Shown here in pieces: positions 1-8,901 of a stretch of 64,000 nt of DNA. The notes under the pieces were generated by a model. That model had not been told where the DNA came from and made no database searches. It worked only from the letters and a program-made list of their open reading frames with translations. The stretch is from positions 2,852,001 through 2,916,000 of the forward strand of contig NC_017934.1 in NCBI RefSeq assembly GCF_000147715.2, given 5' to 3'. The number at the start of each line of letters is the position of its first letter. The stretch's first letter is position 1. Made by a program: the position numbers and the translations under genes. Source of the DNA: Mesotoga prima MesG1.Ag.4.2 (GTDB lineage: Bacteria > Thermotogota > Thermotogae > Petrotogales > Kosmotogaceae).

Positions 1-383
1 ACAGAAAATCGGTTGTTATGCTCGATAGACCGGGCGCTTCCTTTGAATACAATGGATACAAAGCGTCAACTGTTGCGAAGGATGATTTGCTCTCGGGCGA
101 CTGGATAACGGGAATCTTCTGGAACTCGAAACTGCTCTCCGACGTATTTCCCGGTGGATTGTTCAGGAGATGTCATCGCAGTCTAATAGAAGATAGGCCA
201 ATGATAAGCAGCTCGGGCTACAGCAGAAGGCTTTCCGGTGTTGTCTATGGATGGCTCACCGATTTCTACGGTTATATCGATATGGTAGATGATTCCATCT
301 ACCTATCCACTCTCCATCTCGACCCCAAAAGACCGCTGGCAAATCTGTTGCTTAGACGCCTTTCAGATCTTCATTCCATCTAA
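1..383 (+). CDS. 3' end of an unidentified protein gene (partial)
   Basis: The reading frame is open to the left edge of the window, so this is probably the C-terminal ~126 residues of a longer gene rather than a gene starting at the internal ATG at 18, which has no ribosome binding site. The fragment has many aromatic and arginine residues and ends with a helical RRLSDLHSI tail. I see no signal peptide, membrane segment or motif that identifies a family, so I give no function. Confidence 0.55.
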   Translation, partial: RKSVVMLDRPGASFEYNGYKASTVAKDDLLSGDWITGIFWNSKLLSDVFPGGLFRRCHRSLIEDRPMISSSGYSRRLSGVVYGWLTDFYGYIDMVDDSIYLSTLHLDPKRPLANLLLRRLSDLHSI

Positions 384-502
384 AGCCTCTCCATATGAGA
401 AAAAACAAGAACGCAGTCTCCATCTATCGGAAAATTACAACTAAAATAATTGGTTCCTAGTACAAGAAATTGAAGTCAATCTAAATATATTTAAGGTAAT
501 GT

Positions 503-531
503 TTGACTTTTCAAGTTAGAAGTTGTATAAT
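503..531 (+). promoter_or_regulatory. Sigma-A type promoter of the DUF2089 operon
   Basis: TTGACT at 503-508 and TATAAT at 526-531 are separated by 17 bp, a near-consensus housekeeping promoter. Transcription would start near 538, leaving a leader of about 45 nt before the ATG at 584. Confidence 0.8.
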
Positions 532-583
532 GAATGTGGTTGAAAGTATCTTTAGGTTCAACTTAAGTTGTGGAGGTGGACCG

Positions 584-958
584 ATGAAATACTCTATAAG
601 CAACTGTCCCGTCTGCGGGGGGAAAATGACGATCACTGAGTACAAATGTGATAGTTGCGGTACCACGATAAGGGGAAGATTCGAGCTTGACGATATTATG
701 AAACTCTCCGCCGAACAGCTTGATTATCTGAAGACCTTTATCAAGAATCGAGGCAATCTCTCCGAGGTTCAGAAGGAGTTGGACATCTCCTATCCGACGG
801 CGAGAAACAGACTCGAAGATATAGTGAGGGCAATGGGCTATCAAGTTGTCGACAAGGACAGGGAAGAGGCGTCGAGAATCCTAGAGAGGCTTGAATCCGG
901 AGAACTGCAGCCAGATGAAGCTCTCGAGATGCTCAGGAAAGTCAGAAAAAAGAAGTAG
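584..958 (+). CDS. DUF2089-family zinc-ribbon/helix-turn-helix protein
   Basis: A 124-residue protein. The N-terminus has two CxxC-type knuckles (CPVCGG near residue 8 and CDSCGTT near residue 22), consistent with a zinc ribbon. A helical middle part follows (LSEVQKELDISYPTARNRL), as expected for the DUF2089 family, which is thought to regulate transcription. The C-terminus (ESGELQPDEALEMLRKVRKKK) looks like a SHOCT-type short helical motif. The ATG at 584 is preceded by GGAGGTGG at 572-579; the frame extends further upstream, but that part overlaps the promoter and is not used. It is the first gene of a four-gene set with the DUF4097 and LiaF-like genes, so it may be the local regulator of an envelope-stress response (inference). 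Confidence 0.85.
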   Translation: MKYSISNCPVCGGKMTITEYKCDSCGTTIRGRFELDDIMKLSAEQLDYLKTFIKNRGNLSEVQKELDISYPTARNRLEDIVRAMGYQVVDKDREEASRILERLESGELQPDEALEMLRKVRKKK

Positions 959-967
959 GTGATCTAA

Positions 968-1330
968 TTGGATAGGGAAGAGGTTCTAAAAATCCTGAAG
1001 CTCGTTGCAGATGGTAAGGTTTCTCCCGAGCAAGGAAGGGACTTGCTTGAAGAGTTCTTTGAATCATATGAAGAAGAAAAGTCGGGAAGGAAATTCTCTA
1101 TAGAGGTTGTGGATAACCATTCGGGGAAGGTCGAGGCCCATATAAGACTTCCCGTGAGGCTAGCAAAATTCGTCGGAAACTTTGTAAAGGAAAAGGACGC
1201 GAACTTCAAGATAGGAGACAGGGTTGTCGACTACAATCTGAAGGAAGTCCTCGAAGAGGTAATCAAGAGCGGCGAATCCGTTGAAATAGAAACCGGGGAC
1301 AAGAGAGTAACGATAAAGATAGAGGATTGA
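968..1330 (+). CDS. Small SHOCT-like domain protein
   Basis: A 120-residue protein with a TTG start 9 bp after the DUF2089 gene and AGGTGAT just upstream. The N-terminus (EEVLKILKLVADGKVSPEQGRDLLEEFFE) is a short helix-turn-helix-like oligomerisation motif also seen at the end of the preceding gene and inside the following one. The rest resembles the small beta-strand proteins found beside DUF4097 genes (VEAHIRLPVRLAKFV, then KIGDRVVDYNLKEVLEEV). No signal peptide or membrane span is present, so it is probably cytoplasmic. The recurrence of this helical motif in three neighbouring genes suggests their products bind one another (inference). Confidence 0.7.
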   Translation: MDREEVLKILKLVADGKVSPEQGRDLLEEFFESYEEEKSGRKFSIEVVDNHSGKVEAHIRLPVRLAKFVGNFVKEKDANFKIGDRVVDYNLKEVLEEVIKSGESVEIETGDKRVTIKIED

Positions 1331-1336
1331 GGGGGT

Positions 1337-2437
1337 ATGGTCGTGGAGAAAAAGTTTGAATTTGACAGCGCCGGAATCGAGATTCTTAAGATCTCTTCAG
1401 CTAGCGCGGATCTTCAGATCGACCTTGTGGAAGATGGAAATGTGATTGCATACGTCGAAGTAGATTCTAATGATTATGTGCCCGAAGCTGAGAGTTCAGG
1501 GAAGAGGCTGAGTATAAAGTTCCAGAAGGGAACGAATATAAACATTCCCTTCATAAAGAATCTCTTTGACGGCGGAGCAGAGGTCAAGAGCGTAAGACTT
1601 CTCGTGCCTAAGTCTGTAAGGGAGTTAGACGCCAACAGTGCTTCCGGTGATATCGTCATAACCGACTTCGATCTTAGAAGCCTTAAGATAAGCAACGTCA
1701 GCGGTGACGTGAAGATCGAGAACTGCTCTGTAGAAAACCTGAACTTCAGTACGGTAAGCGGAGACTTGAACTTCATAGCCTCGAATTATAGAAGAGGTAA
1801 ATTCGGCTCGGTATCGGGTGATCTCAGCATTAAGGGGCTTCCTCCTATGGAAAGGGAAACAATAGTTTCTTCAGTCAGTGGAGACGCCATTGTCTCCTAT
1901 TCGGGAGAGCCTAAGTTCGATGCCACAATCTCCTCCGTGAGCGGTGACATCTCATCTGACGTCGGGCTTGTGAAGATAGATAAGAAACACTATAGATCGG
2001 GAAACGGAGAATCGCAGGAGTATCTGAAAATGAACAGTGTTTCGGGAGATCTCATCATTAGTACGAAGTACACGGGGACTCCAGCGAAGGAAGTAAAGGT
2101 TGAATCCAGAACCGTTTCTTCGGAAGAAAAGAGGGGCCACAGATCGGCCGTTGTCGAGGAGAACCTTCAGGATCAGGAGACGAGAAAGATTCTTCTTCTC
2201 TTCAAGGAAGGCAAACTTACAAAGGAGTACACCTTTGAGATGCTCGGTATCCTCGGATACTCTGAGCAGGAGATTGAAGAGATGCTTGAAGTGGACGAGG
2301 AGCTTCAGAAGTTTAAGGACTCGGTAGATGTAGTAATCAAAAACGAAGATGTTGAAAGTGAAAAGTCTTTTGAAGCTATAGAAAAGCCAGAAACACCCGA
2401 AAAACCGGATACTCCCGAAGAACCGAAATCGATCTGA
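1337..2437 (+). CDS. DUF4097-family beta-strand repeat protein with SHOCT-like tail
   Basis: A 366-residue protein. From about residue 95 to 240 it contains at least six repeats of the form (S/N)xVSGD separated by roughly 20-25 residues, the hallmark of DUF4097 beta-helix-like domains. No signal peptide is visible at the N-terminus (MVVEKKFEFDSAGIEIL), so an exported location is not supported. Residues ~275-315 form a helical motif (ILLLFKEGKLTKEYTFEMLG) similar to the SHOCT-like segments of the two upstream genes. The tail is a low-complexity run of (E/K)PETPEKPDTPEEP. The gene lies 6 bp after the preceding one. DUF4097 proteins often accompany phage-shock or LiaF-type envelope systems, which fits the next gene. 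Confidence 0.85.
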   Translation: MVVEKKFEFDSAGIEILKISSASADLQIDLVEDGNVIAYVEVDSNDYVPEAESSGKRLSIKFQKGTNINIPFIKNLFDGGAEVKSVRLLVPKSVRELDANSASGDIVITDFDLRSLKISNVSGDVKIENCSVENLNFSTVSGDLNFIASNYRRGKFGSVSGDLSIKGLPPMERETIVSSVSGDAIVSYSGEPKFDATISSVSGDISSDVGLVKIDKKHYRSGNGESQEYLKMNSVSGDLIISTKYTGTPAKEVKVESRTVSSEEKRGHRSAVVEENLQDQETRKILLLFKEGKLTKEYTFEMLGILGYSEQEIEEMLEVDEELQKFKDSVDVVIKNEDVESEKSFEAIEKPETPEKPDTPEEPKSI

Positions 2438-2461
2438 TAAGGAAAAGAAGGTGATAATAAA

Positions 2462-3427
2462 ATGAAATTCGGAGCACTATTTGCGATTTTTCTTGGAATG
2501 CTGATTATCCTTTCCGTCACGCATGTGATCCCCAGCTTTTCCTTTGCAATTGAGATATTCCTTGCGATTATCTTCCTGTATCAGGGATTAAAGGTCTTCA
2601 AAAGGTTCAAGCCAGAGCACATGGGAAGTCTGATCTTTGGAGGAATCCTCTTCGCAGATCTACTAATAGGCTGGAATGTTATAAAGGGCTTCAGGGGTTG
2701 GGGCTTTTGGGAGCTCGTAGTGGCCATGATTGGATCGTATATCGTTGGCTGGGGTATTGTTACTCTTTTCAAAAGAAGCTTCAAACTTGGAGAAACACCG
2801 AACTCTACGAGACAGGTTCTCAACGTTTCAAGGCCCAAAGAGTTCGAAGAACTGGAAATCGACATCGATGCCAACCTCACAAAGGTATTGCTTATGGATA
2901 ACACCTCAAACGGCTTCGATGCAAATGTGAGTTACGATAAGCAGAGTTTCAGTGGCGATCTAAAGTACGATATGGACAAGGGAAAGGGTTCTCTAAGGGC
3001 CAGGTGCAAGGCCAGGTCAGGAGTATCCAGTGTCCTGTCAAAATCAAGAATGAATTTCGAACTCAACTCGGAACCGATTCTCAGGCTGGATGCTACACTT
3101 GATGGCGCCGATAGTGTCTTCGACTTCTCCAAACTAAATCTTGACAGCGCGAGAATCAAGACATCGCTCTCCAGGCTTTCTATAATACCTTCCCAGCTGA
3201 GAGACTCTATAGTAGACATAGATTGTGAGGTAACCTCCTTGAACATTAGGACACCCAAAGACGTTGGTCTTAGCATTATCCATGAAGGCGAGCTCAACTG
3301 GAGCAACTTCAACAACCTTATGGAGAGGGAAAAAGGGTATGTCTCGACCAATATCGACAGGGCCGTTACGACCTGCCAGATCAACGTGAAGTCAGATATG
3401 TCGAAGATCTCTATCGACTGGATATAG
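2462..3427 (+). CDS. LiaF-like membrane protein
   Basis: A 321-residue protein starting with ATG at 2462. The first ~110 residues hold about four membrane segments (around 2-20, 24-42, 57-72 and 82-103), like the LiaI/LiaF transmembrane domain. The rest is a soluble beta-rich part with ELEIDIDANLTKVLL and related strands, comparable to the cell-wall-active antibiotics response domain of LiaF. It ends the DUF2089-SHOCT-DUF4097 operon and is followed by a terminator at 3444-3471. By analogy with Lia/Psp systems it may modulate an envelope-stress response, but no cognate LiaRS two-component pair is beside it. Confidence 0.75.
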   Translation: MKFGALFAIFLGMLIILSVTHVIPSFSFAIEIFLAIIFLYQGLKVFKRFKPEHMGSLIFGGILFADLLIGWNVIKGFRGWGFWELVVAMIGSYIVGWGIVTLFKRSFKLGETPNSTRQVLNVSRPKEFEELEIDIDANLTKVLLMDNTSNGFDANVSYDKQSFSGDLKYDMDKGKGSLRARCKARSGVSSVLSKSRMNFELNSEPILRLDATLDGADSVFDFSKLNLDSARIKTSLSRLSIIPSQLRDSIVDIDCEVTSLNIRTPKDVGLSIIHEGELNWSNFNNLMEREKGYVSTNIDRAVTTCQINVKSDMSKISIDWI

Positions 3428-3443
3428 AAGCGTCATCTTCTCT

Positions 3444-3471
3444 GCCGGCCTTATGGCCGGTTTATTTTTTT
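3444..3471 (+). terminator. Rho-independent terminator of the DUF2089-LiaF operon
   Basis: CCGGCC (3445-3450) and GGCCGG (3455-3460) form a stem with loop TTAT, followed by TTTATTTTTTT. It lies 17 bp after the stop of the LiaF-like gene. It also overlaps an upstream open extension of the pncB frame, which argues that the extension is not translated. Confidence 0.9.
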
Positions 3472-3530
3472 GGACTGGTCCAATTGGCAAAGATCTGCCC
3501 CGTTTGAGAGTCGAAAGTCGTTTATTATTA

Positions 3531-3536
3531 TATAAT
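3531..3536 (+). promoter_or_regulatory. Probable -10 element of the pncB-pdxST operon
   Basis: TATAAT at 3531-3536 lies between the upstream terminator and pncB. The nearest -35-like hexamer (TTGAGA at 3504-3509) is 21 bp away, which is too far for a standard promoter, so only the -10 element is supported. Confidence 0.5.
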
Positions 3537-3602
3537 CAGGGTACCGGATACATTTTTCCGGAATTTTTGCTCGCGAATGAGGGCAGAGACAGGGGGCGTT
3601 CG

Positions 3603-4919
3603 GTGGATAAGTGCAGAATCGACCCGAGAGTCTTCAAAGTACCGATTGACAAGATGAGAGCCGGCTACTATTCTGACAAATACTTCACGAGACTTGTCGA
3701 AGTTCTCAAGAAGGCAGACAAGAAGTCAAGGGTGCTATATCAGCTCTTCCCGAGGAGAGACGCGACAATAGTGGGAATTGACGAAGCGCTCGCCATTCTT
3801 CGCTTTGGGACCGGTTATTACTCTAATGAAGGAGAGGCTAAGAGGCTCTTCGAAGAGGTGCTCGAGATTGAGAAGGCAGTGAACCACGCAGCATGGGAGA
3901 TGGATCGACACGCCCTGGTGGAATTGACCGCTCAAAAATGGGACCTGAAGATGATGCTGAATGATCTCTGGGTTGACAAATGGCCCGAACTAGAAGTTCG
4001 CGCGCTGTATGACGGCGATGAAGCAAAGGATATGGAACCGGTTATGACGATAGAAGGCGACCCCAGATATTTCTCGTATCTCGAGACCATATTGCTGGGT
4101 GTTATAGCGAGAGCATCCTCAACTGCGACTGCCGTCAAGTCCGTCGTGAAGGCCGCCAGAGGCAAGGAGATACTCTTCTTCAGCGCGAGATTCGACCACT
4201 TCTGGACTCAGGCAACGGATGGATACGCGGCGCTCAAGGCCGGGGCTTTTGGAGTCTCTACCGACGCGAATGCCGACTACTGGGGCGTTGAGAGCATGGG
4301 GACGATTCCTCACGCGCTTATCGCAGTATATAACGGAGATACGGCCGAGGCCGCATTGGCTTTCGATCGTTATATAGAGGGCGGAGTCAACCGGATAATT
4401 TTGGTCGATTGGGACAACGATGTGATCGGAACGACGGTCGATTGCGTTGCACGCACGTATAAAGCCGAGACCGGAGAGGACTTCACACCTGGCAGGACCG
4501 ATCCTTCGGTTGTCATAGGCCCGGGAAAGGGAAAGATATGGGGCGTGAGATTCGATACTTCTGGCAGTTTGAGAGACGTTTCGGTCGTCCCGAAAGACGC
4601 TTCTTCGCTGGGAGTCTGTCCCGAACTGGTCTGGAGGGCTAGAAGGGAATTCGACAGGTACGGAATGAAGGATTTGAAGATAGTCGTCTCGGGTGGTTTC
4701 ACGGCGGATAAGATTGATCTCTTCGAGAAGCTGAATGTGCCCGTGGATGTTTACGGAGTCGGTTCGTCCCTGCTGAAAAACAAGCTGGACTTCACGGCAG
4801 ATATCGTGGAGGTCGAAGGAAGACCCTGCGCAAAAGTGGGAAGAGGGAAGATAGAGACTCCAAGATTGGAAAAGGTAGCGAGTGACTATTGGAACAACGA
4901 TAAAGAGGAGAGGTGTTGA
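3603..4919 (+). CDS. pncB: Nicotinate phosphoribosyltransferase
   Basis: A 438-residue enzyme joining nicotinate and PRPP (with ATP) to give nicotinate mononucleotide in the NAD salvage pathway. Family signs are the N-terminal [14 protein letters not shown] segment, the conserved [11 protein letters not shown] region near residue 205, [10 protein letters not shown], and [10 protein letters not shown]. The [27 protein letters not shown] block near the end matches the NAPRT substrate-binding barrel. I chose the GTG at 3603 (GGGGG about 7 bp upstream) because extending the frame to 3453 would translate through a transcription terminator. The gene overlaps the region just before pdxS, so both cofactor pathways (NAD and PLP) appear co-transcribed. 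Confidence 0.9.
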   Translation: MDKCRIDPRVFKVPIDKMRAGYYSDKYFTRLVEVLKKADKKSRVLYQLFPRRDATIVGIDEALAILRFGTGYYSNEGEAKRLFEEVLEIEKAVNHAAWEMDRHALVELTAQKWDLKMMLNDLWVDKWPELEVRALYDGDEAKDMEPVMTIEGDPRYFSYLETILLGVIARASSTATAVKSVVKAARGKEILFFSARFDHFWTQATDGYAALKAGAFGVSTDANADYWGVESMGTIPHALIAVYNGDTAEAALAFDRYIEGGVNRIILVDWDNDVIGTTVDCVARTYKAETGEDFTPGRTDPSVVIGPGKGKIWGVRFDTSGSLRDVSVVPKDASSLGVCPELVWRARREFDRYGMKDLKIVVSGGFTADKIDLFEKLNVPVDVYGVGSSLLKNKLDFTADIVEVEGRPCAKVGRGKIETPRLEKVASDYWNNDKEERC

Positions 4920-4921
4920 AA

Positions 4922-5800
4922 ATGGAAGCAAGGGGAACCTGGACAGTAAAAAAAGGGTTCGCTGAAATGTTCAAGAACGGCGTAATCATGGATGTCACGA
5001 ATCCCGAGCAGGCAAAGATAGCTCAGGATGCCGGAGCCACGGCAGTAATGGCTCTTGAAAGAGTACCGGCGGATATCCGAAAAGAGGGCGGAGTAGCCCG
5101 AATGGCAAAGATTGGTCTCATCAAAGAGATCATGGAAACTGTAACGATCCCTGTAATGGCCAAAGCGAGAATCGGCCACATCGCCGAAGCGAAGATCCTC
5201 GAGGCTATTGGCGTTGACTTCATCGACGAATCGGAGGTTCTTACACCTGCAGATGACAAGTATCACATAGACAAGAGAATATTCACCGTCCCCTTCGTTT
5301 GTGGAGCGAGAAATCTCGGAGAAGCAGTCAGGAGAATCGCCGAGGGCGCCGCTATGATCAGAACAAAGGGAGAGGCTGGCACCGGAAATATCATCGAGGC
5401 AGTCAAGCATATGAGAACCGTTAACGAAGAAGTGAGAAAGGTCCAGATGATGAACGACGCCGAACTCGTCCACTACGGAAAGGAAATCGGTGCGCCTGTC
5501 GAGATTCTCAGCCAGGTAAGAGAGCTCGGAAGACTTCCCGTCGTCAATTTCGCCGCCGGCGGAGTGGCTACACCGGCCGACGCAGCTCTCATGATGATGC
5601 TCGGCTGTGACGGAGTCTTCGTCGGTTCTGGAATCTTCAAGTCGAAGGATCCCGCAAGAATGGCCAAAGCGATCGTCGAAGCAGTTTTGCATTATGACAA
5701 TCCTAAAGCGCTGGCAGAGATCTCGGAGAACGTCGGAGATGCAATGGACGGACTCGAGATCGAGACTCTTGAAGTTCGAATGGAAGAAAGAGGCTGGTAA
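4922..5800 (+). CDS. pdxS: Pyridoxal 5'-phosphate synthase, synthase subunit PdxS
   Basis: A 292-residue (beta/alpha)8 enzyme that makes pyridoxal 5'-phosphate from ribose 5-phosphate, glyceraldehyde 3-phosphate and ammonia supplied by PdxT. It is highly conserved: [53 protein letters not shown] and [16 protein letters not shown] are present. With the ATG at 4922 as residue 1, the catalytic residues fall at D24, K81 and K149, the same numbers as in Bacillus PdxS, which supports this start over the GTG at 4913 and TTG at 4916. GAGGAGAGG precedes it and it follows pncB by 2 bp. Confidence 0.97.
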   Translation: MEARGTWTVKKGFAEMFKNGVIMDVTNPEQAKIAQDAGATAVMALERVPADIRKEGGVARMAKIGLIKEIMETVTIPVMAKARIGHIAEAKILEAIGVDFIDESEVLTPADDKYHIDKRIFTVPFVCGARNLGEAVRRIAEGAAMIRTKGEAGTGNIIEAVKHMRTVNEEVRKVQMMNDAELVHYGKEIGAPVEILSQVRELGRLPVVNFAAGGVATPADAALMMMLGCDGVFVGSGIFKSKDPARMAKAIVEAVLHYDNPKALAEISENVGDAMDGLEIETLEVRMEERGW

Positions 5801-5803
5801 GGG

Positions 5804-6406
5804 TTGAAGATCGGGGTTCTCGGAATTCAAGGTGCTATACAGGAACATCTATCGATTCTCAGAAATGCAGGAGTGGAACCATCCTGGGTGAAGGATCGTA
5901 AAGAGCTTAACTCCGTCGAGGCGCTGGTAATGCCAGGTGGAGAGTCAACCACCATGATCAAACTCTTGAAGAGATTCGAAATGTGGGAAGCCCTCAGGAA
6001 TAGGATAGAAGATGGAATGCCGGTCTTGGCGACCTGCGCGGGCATGATCCTCCTGTCCAAGAAGATTGAGAACGTCGTCAATCAGGACTCTCTGGGCGTT
6101 TTAGACATTAGCGTCAAGAGAAACGGTTACGGCAGGCAGATCAACAGCTTCGAGGTAGATCTACAGATCGACGAGATCGGTCCCGAACCATTCAGGGCAG
6201 TATTCATACGGGCTCCAAAGATCGAATCGATCGGTGGCGAAGTGAGAGTCCTTACAAGCTACGACGGATCACCGGTTCTCGTTCGCCAGAATAACATGCT
6301 TGCAGCCTCCTTTCATCCCGAACTCACTGGAGATCTGAGAATTCACCGGTACTTTCTAAAGATGGTCGAAGCGGCCGGACAGAGTATTGAAAAATGTGCA
6401 GAATGA
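5804..6406 (+). CDS. pdxT: Pyridoxal 5'-phosphate synthase, glutaminase subunit PdxT
   Basis: A 200-residue class I glutamine amidotransferase that hydrolyses glutamine and channels ammonia to PdxS in a 12+12 complex. The nucleophile is C78 (LATCAGM), with H171 and E173 (SFHPEL) completing the triad; the PGGEST motif near residue 44 belongs to the oxyanion region. It starts with TTG at 5804, 3 bp after pdxS, and its end overlaps the next gene by 13 bp, so the two amidotransferase genes are likely translationally coupled. Confidence 0.96.
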   Translation: MKIGVLGIQGAIQEHLSILRNAGVEPSWVKDRKELNSVEALVMPGGESTTMIKLLKRFEMWEALRNRIEDGMPVLATCAGMILLSKKIENVVNQDSLGVLDISVKRNGYGRQINSFEVDLQIDEIGPEPFRAVFIRAPKIESIGGEVRVLTSYDGSPVLVRQNNMLAASFHPELTGDLRIHRYFLKMVEAAGQSIEKCAE

Positions 6407-7050
6407 TCGCCTTCAAGGCAGATAAGAACATAGATACGAACTGGATTTTAGACATTCTAAAGGGCATCTCCGCGAGAGGCATTTCCAGTCCTCACAGTGA
6501 CGGCTGGGGCTATGCCGTTCGTGGCGAAGGGAGAGAGACCTACAACAGTTCCGGCGCGATCTTTGATAGCGATAAGAAGCTCCCTCAGAGCAGGGTAGGC
6601 ATTATTCATTCTCGAAAGGCATCGAAGGGATACACCGTCAATCTCGAGCACGTTCATCCCTTCTACACCACGGTCAGGGGAAGGAACTATGCCTTCTGCC
6701 ACAACGGAACGATATACGACTTCGCTAGCGATGAAGGAACGACGGATACACAGAGATATCTCGAGCTTCTGGTCAGCAACCTCGAGATATATGAAACGAA
6801 GAGAGCTCTAGAAATAACTTCGGTTTTTGTGGCGGAGAACTACCGCTACACGTCGATAAACGCGCTTCTCACGGATTATGAAAACGTCTGGGCGATAAGG
6901 CAGAACGCAGAGACGAACGACACGGAACACGCCCTGTTTCTTTACGAGAGAGACGGGGTAAGAATAGTCTCCAGCGAACCTGTCGAGAAATTCGGCGATC
7001 TTCTCGGCAACTCTATCGAAATAAAAAACGGCGAATCGATAGTCCTTTAG
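6394..7050 (+). CDS. Class II glutamine amidotransferase (YafJ-like)
   Basis: A 218-residue Ntn-type amidotransferase. Cys2 follows the initiator Met (MCRMIAFKA), as required for an N-terminal nucleophile, and SDGWGYA plus the later FCHNGTIYDF motif are hallmarks of the YafJ/GATase_6-like group. The physiological acceptor of this group is not established. The start overlaps the end of pdxT by 13 bp, and a bidirectional terminator follows, so it is the last gene of the cofactor operon. Sharing an operon with PdxS/PdxT suggests a link to vitamin B6 or glutamine metabolism, but that is inference only. Confidence 0.85.
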   Translation: MCRMIAFKADKNIDTNWILDILKGISARGISSPHSDGWGYAVRGEGRETYNSSGAIFDSDKKLPQSRVGIIHSRKASKGYTVNLEHVHPFYTTVRGRNYAFCHNGTIYDFASDEGTTDTQRYLELLVSNLEIYETKRALEITSVFVAENYRYTSINALLTDYENVWAIRQNAETNDTEHALFLYERDGVRIVSSEPVEKFGDLLGNSIEIKNGESIVL

Positions 7051-7082
7051 TAAAAGACCTAATAAAATTGTGGATTAAAGAA

Positions 7083-7109
7083 AAGAACCGGCCATTATGG
7101 CCGGTTCTT
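7083..7109. terminator. Bidirectional terminator between the pdx operon and the beta-barrel gene
   Basis: AAGAACCGGCC (7083-7093) and its exact complement GGCCGGTTCTT (7099-7109) form an 11-bp stem with loop ATTAT. T-rich sequence follows on both strands, and the genes on either side converge. Confidence 0.9.
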
Positions 7110-7126
7110 ATATACTTGTAGCTATT

Positions 7127-7948
7127 CTACTTCAACTGGAAGCCTATGCTGAAGTTAATGGTCGCAAGTTTGTTGTCGGTGAAGCCGTCGGGGCTGTCGG
7201 AGTTTTCAGAAGTGCCCTTAGCGGTTCCACCTATGAAACGTACATTGAAATAGGTTTCGAGATAATCCGTTAGAAGCAGGCCGGCTCTTAGAGAGGCGTC
7301 CAGCACCGATCCCTCAAAGTCGAAGTCGGCTCCGTTAATGAAACTGCTGGAGGCGTAGAAGCCGTCGATGTCTGTTGCTAGGTAAACCTTTTCATTCAGC
7401 CAGTACGCGCCCTTCACTTTGATAATCGGAACGGGACCGACATTTTTATTGTCGACGAACTTCGTTCCATCGAGAGAATCGAAATAGATATCTGCATTTC
7501 TCAGCTGAAGTGAGAGACCGAGGGCAAGATAGCTGTTGCCCTTTCTCAAGACGTCGTAAGTGTAACTGATCCTGTAGAAGGGGAAGCCGTAGTTCAAGAG
7601 GATTCCGCTTCCGGCGGGGAAGGTGACTCCATCGACTATCAGGTCGTTTTTAAGCTGAACCTTTGACTGAACGGTGAGTGGCTGATACAGAAAGTAGACC
7701 GTATGTTTGCCAATGCTCAGCCCGGCGGTGTACCTTTGATATGGAAAGAGAACGTCCTGACCGCCATCTTTCACGTAGTTAAGAACGGTTCCCGTCTGAC
7801 CGAACTGAATGGTGTGGAAGATCACTCCTGTAAATCCGATCTCATAATCAAGCTCGAGTTTGAACCTGTTTTCGGGGTTGTTCAACAGCCCGGCCGATGA
7901 AACAACTGCGATAAGAAGAACCACTATCAGAACCAACCTTATCTTCAC
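7127..7948 (-). CDS. Putative secreted/outer-envelope beta-barrel protein
   Basis: A 273-residue protein. Residues 1-20 form a signal peptide (MKIRLVLIVVLLIAVVSSAG). The mature part consists of alternating short strands with aromatic residues and ends with a strand terminating in K/aromatic (ATINFSIGFQLK), as in outer-membrane beta-barrels. The GTG start at 7948 is preceded by GAGGTGA. In Thermotogota such proteins are expected in the toga. I cannot name a family; two other proteins of this kind lie at 33256-33807 and 60681-61244. Confidence 0.65.
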   Translation of the reverse strand: MKIRLVLIVVLLIAVVSSAGLLNNPENRFKLELDYEIGFTGVIFHTIQFGQTGTVLNYVKDGGQDVLFPYQRYTAGLSIGKHTVYFLYQPLTVQSKVQLKNDLIVDGVTFPAGSGILLNYGFPFYRISYTYDVLRKGNSYLALGLSLQLRNADIYFDSLDGTKFVDNKNVGPVPIIKVKGAYWLNEKVYLATDIDGFYASSSFINGADFDFEGSVLDASLRAGLLLTDYLETYFNVRFIGGTAKGTSENSDSPDGFTDNKLATINFSIGFQLK

Positions 7949-8066
7949 GATTTCACCTCAGTTTATACTGATTACAATAACAGAACTTCCGGTTACAAAA
8001 GTGTCAGGTCATTCGGCGCCTGTCGATCTCTTCTTCACTGCTAGAATAGTCGCATAGGGGGCAAAT

Positions 8067-8834
8067 ATGGAGAAGCGTTTACCTATTCTGGAACATAATA
8101 ATGAAAGACCGGCCGTAATAGAACCGGCGAAGGTCATCTCTTCGATCCCCGAGATGCCGGAAAGAGCGGTAATTCTCTTCTATCAGGACGTTATCGAGAC
8201 TCTCCTGAACAAGGGTCTTCTGAAGAAGATCGTTGACAGGAGAAGCGAGGTCGGACTGTATCCCGTTTATGAGATCGAGTACAGAGGGGTCAAAGTCGCG
8301 ATCTTGAATCCCGGACTTGGAGCGCCGTCCGCAGCAGGCTTCTATGAGGAGCTCATCGCCCTTGGAGTTAGAAAGACAATAGCCGGCGGCTCATGCGGAG
8401 TATTGAAGAGAGAGATCCCTAGGGGAAAAATCATAGTCGTTGAATCTGCCATCAGAGACGAGGGAACATCGTACCATTACCTTGAGCCTTCCCGCGAAAT
8501 CGCTGTAGATACAGAGGTGTTGGAAAAGGTAGAGGTCTCACTGGAAGCTTTATCGATTCCACATATCAAGGGAAAGACCTGGACAACAGACGCTTTCTAC
8601 AGGGAGACGAAGAAGATAGTCAAGGAAAGAATCGACGAGGGCTGTATTGCCGTCGAAATGGAGGCTTCGGCCCTTATGGCCGTCTCGAAGTTCAGAAATG
8701 TCCTCTTTGGACAGTTACTTTCCTCGGGAGACGACGTTAGCGGCGAAGAGTGGGATAGGAGATTCCATCCCGAGGCCGACAGTCATAAGGAGCGTGTCTT
8801 CTGGGCGGCTATCGAATGCTGCCTCAACCTATAG
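8067..8834 (+). CDS. Nucleoside phosphorylase (PNP/UDP family 1)
   Basis: A 255-residue enzyme of the purine/uridine phosphorylase superfamily, which splits nucleosides with phosphate to give a free base and (deoxy)ribose 1-phosphate. The signs are VAILNPGLGAPSAAGFYEEL, the IAGGSCGVL glycine-rich motif, and the AVEMEASALMAV motif near residue 197 that binds the ribose and marks this family. The substrate cannot be read with certainty: the sequence fits uridine phosphorylase-like members better than PNP of the trimeric class. It starts at ATG 8067 with GGGG upstream. Confidence 0.85.
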   Translation: MEKRLPILEHNNERPAVIEPAKVISSIPEMPERAVILFYQDVIETLLNKGLLKKIVDRRSEVGLYPVYEIEYRGVKVAILNPGLGAPSAAGFYEELIALGVRKTIAGGSCGVLKREIPRGKIIVVESAIRDEGTSYHYLEPSREIAVDTEVLEKVEVSLEALSIPHIKGKTWTTDAFYRETKKIVKERIDEGCIAVEMEASALMAVSKFRNVLFGQLLSSGDDVSGEEWDRRFHPEADSHKERVFWAAIECCLNL

Positions 8835-8901
8835 ACCATTCTATTATCTTTGTTCTTGCCGGTCTTTTACGAAGAACACAAGGTTAATGTGAGGTGATTC
8901 T

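Noticed and set aside
3453-3602. Extended N-terminus for pncB
   Set aside because: It would translate through a perfect terminator and the -10 region; GTG at 3603 has a ribosome binding site and fits the family length.
4119-5848. Long open frames on the - strand opposite pncB and pdxS (270 and 320 codons)
   Set aside because: The + strand genes are strongly conserved and in order; the opposite frames have no binding sites or recognisable domains and reflect codon bias.
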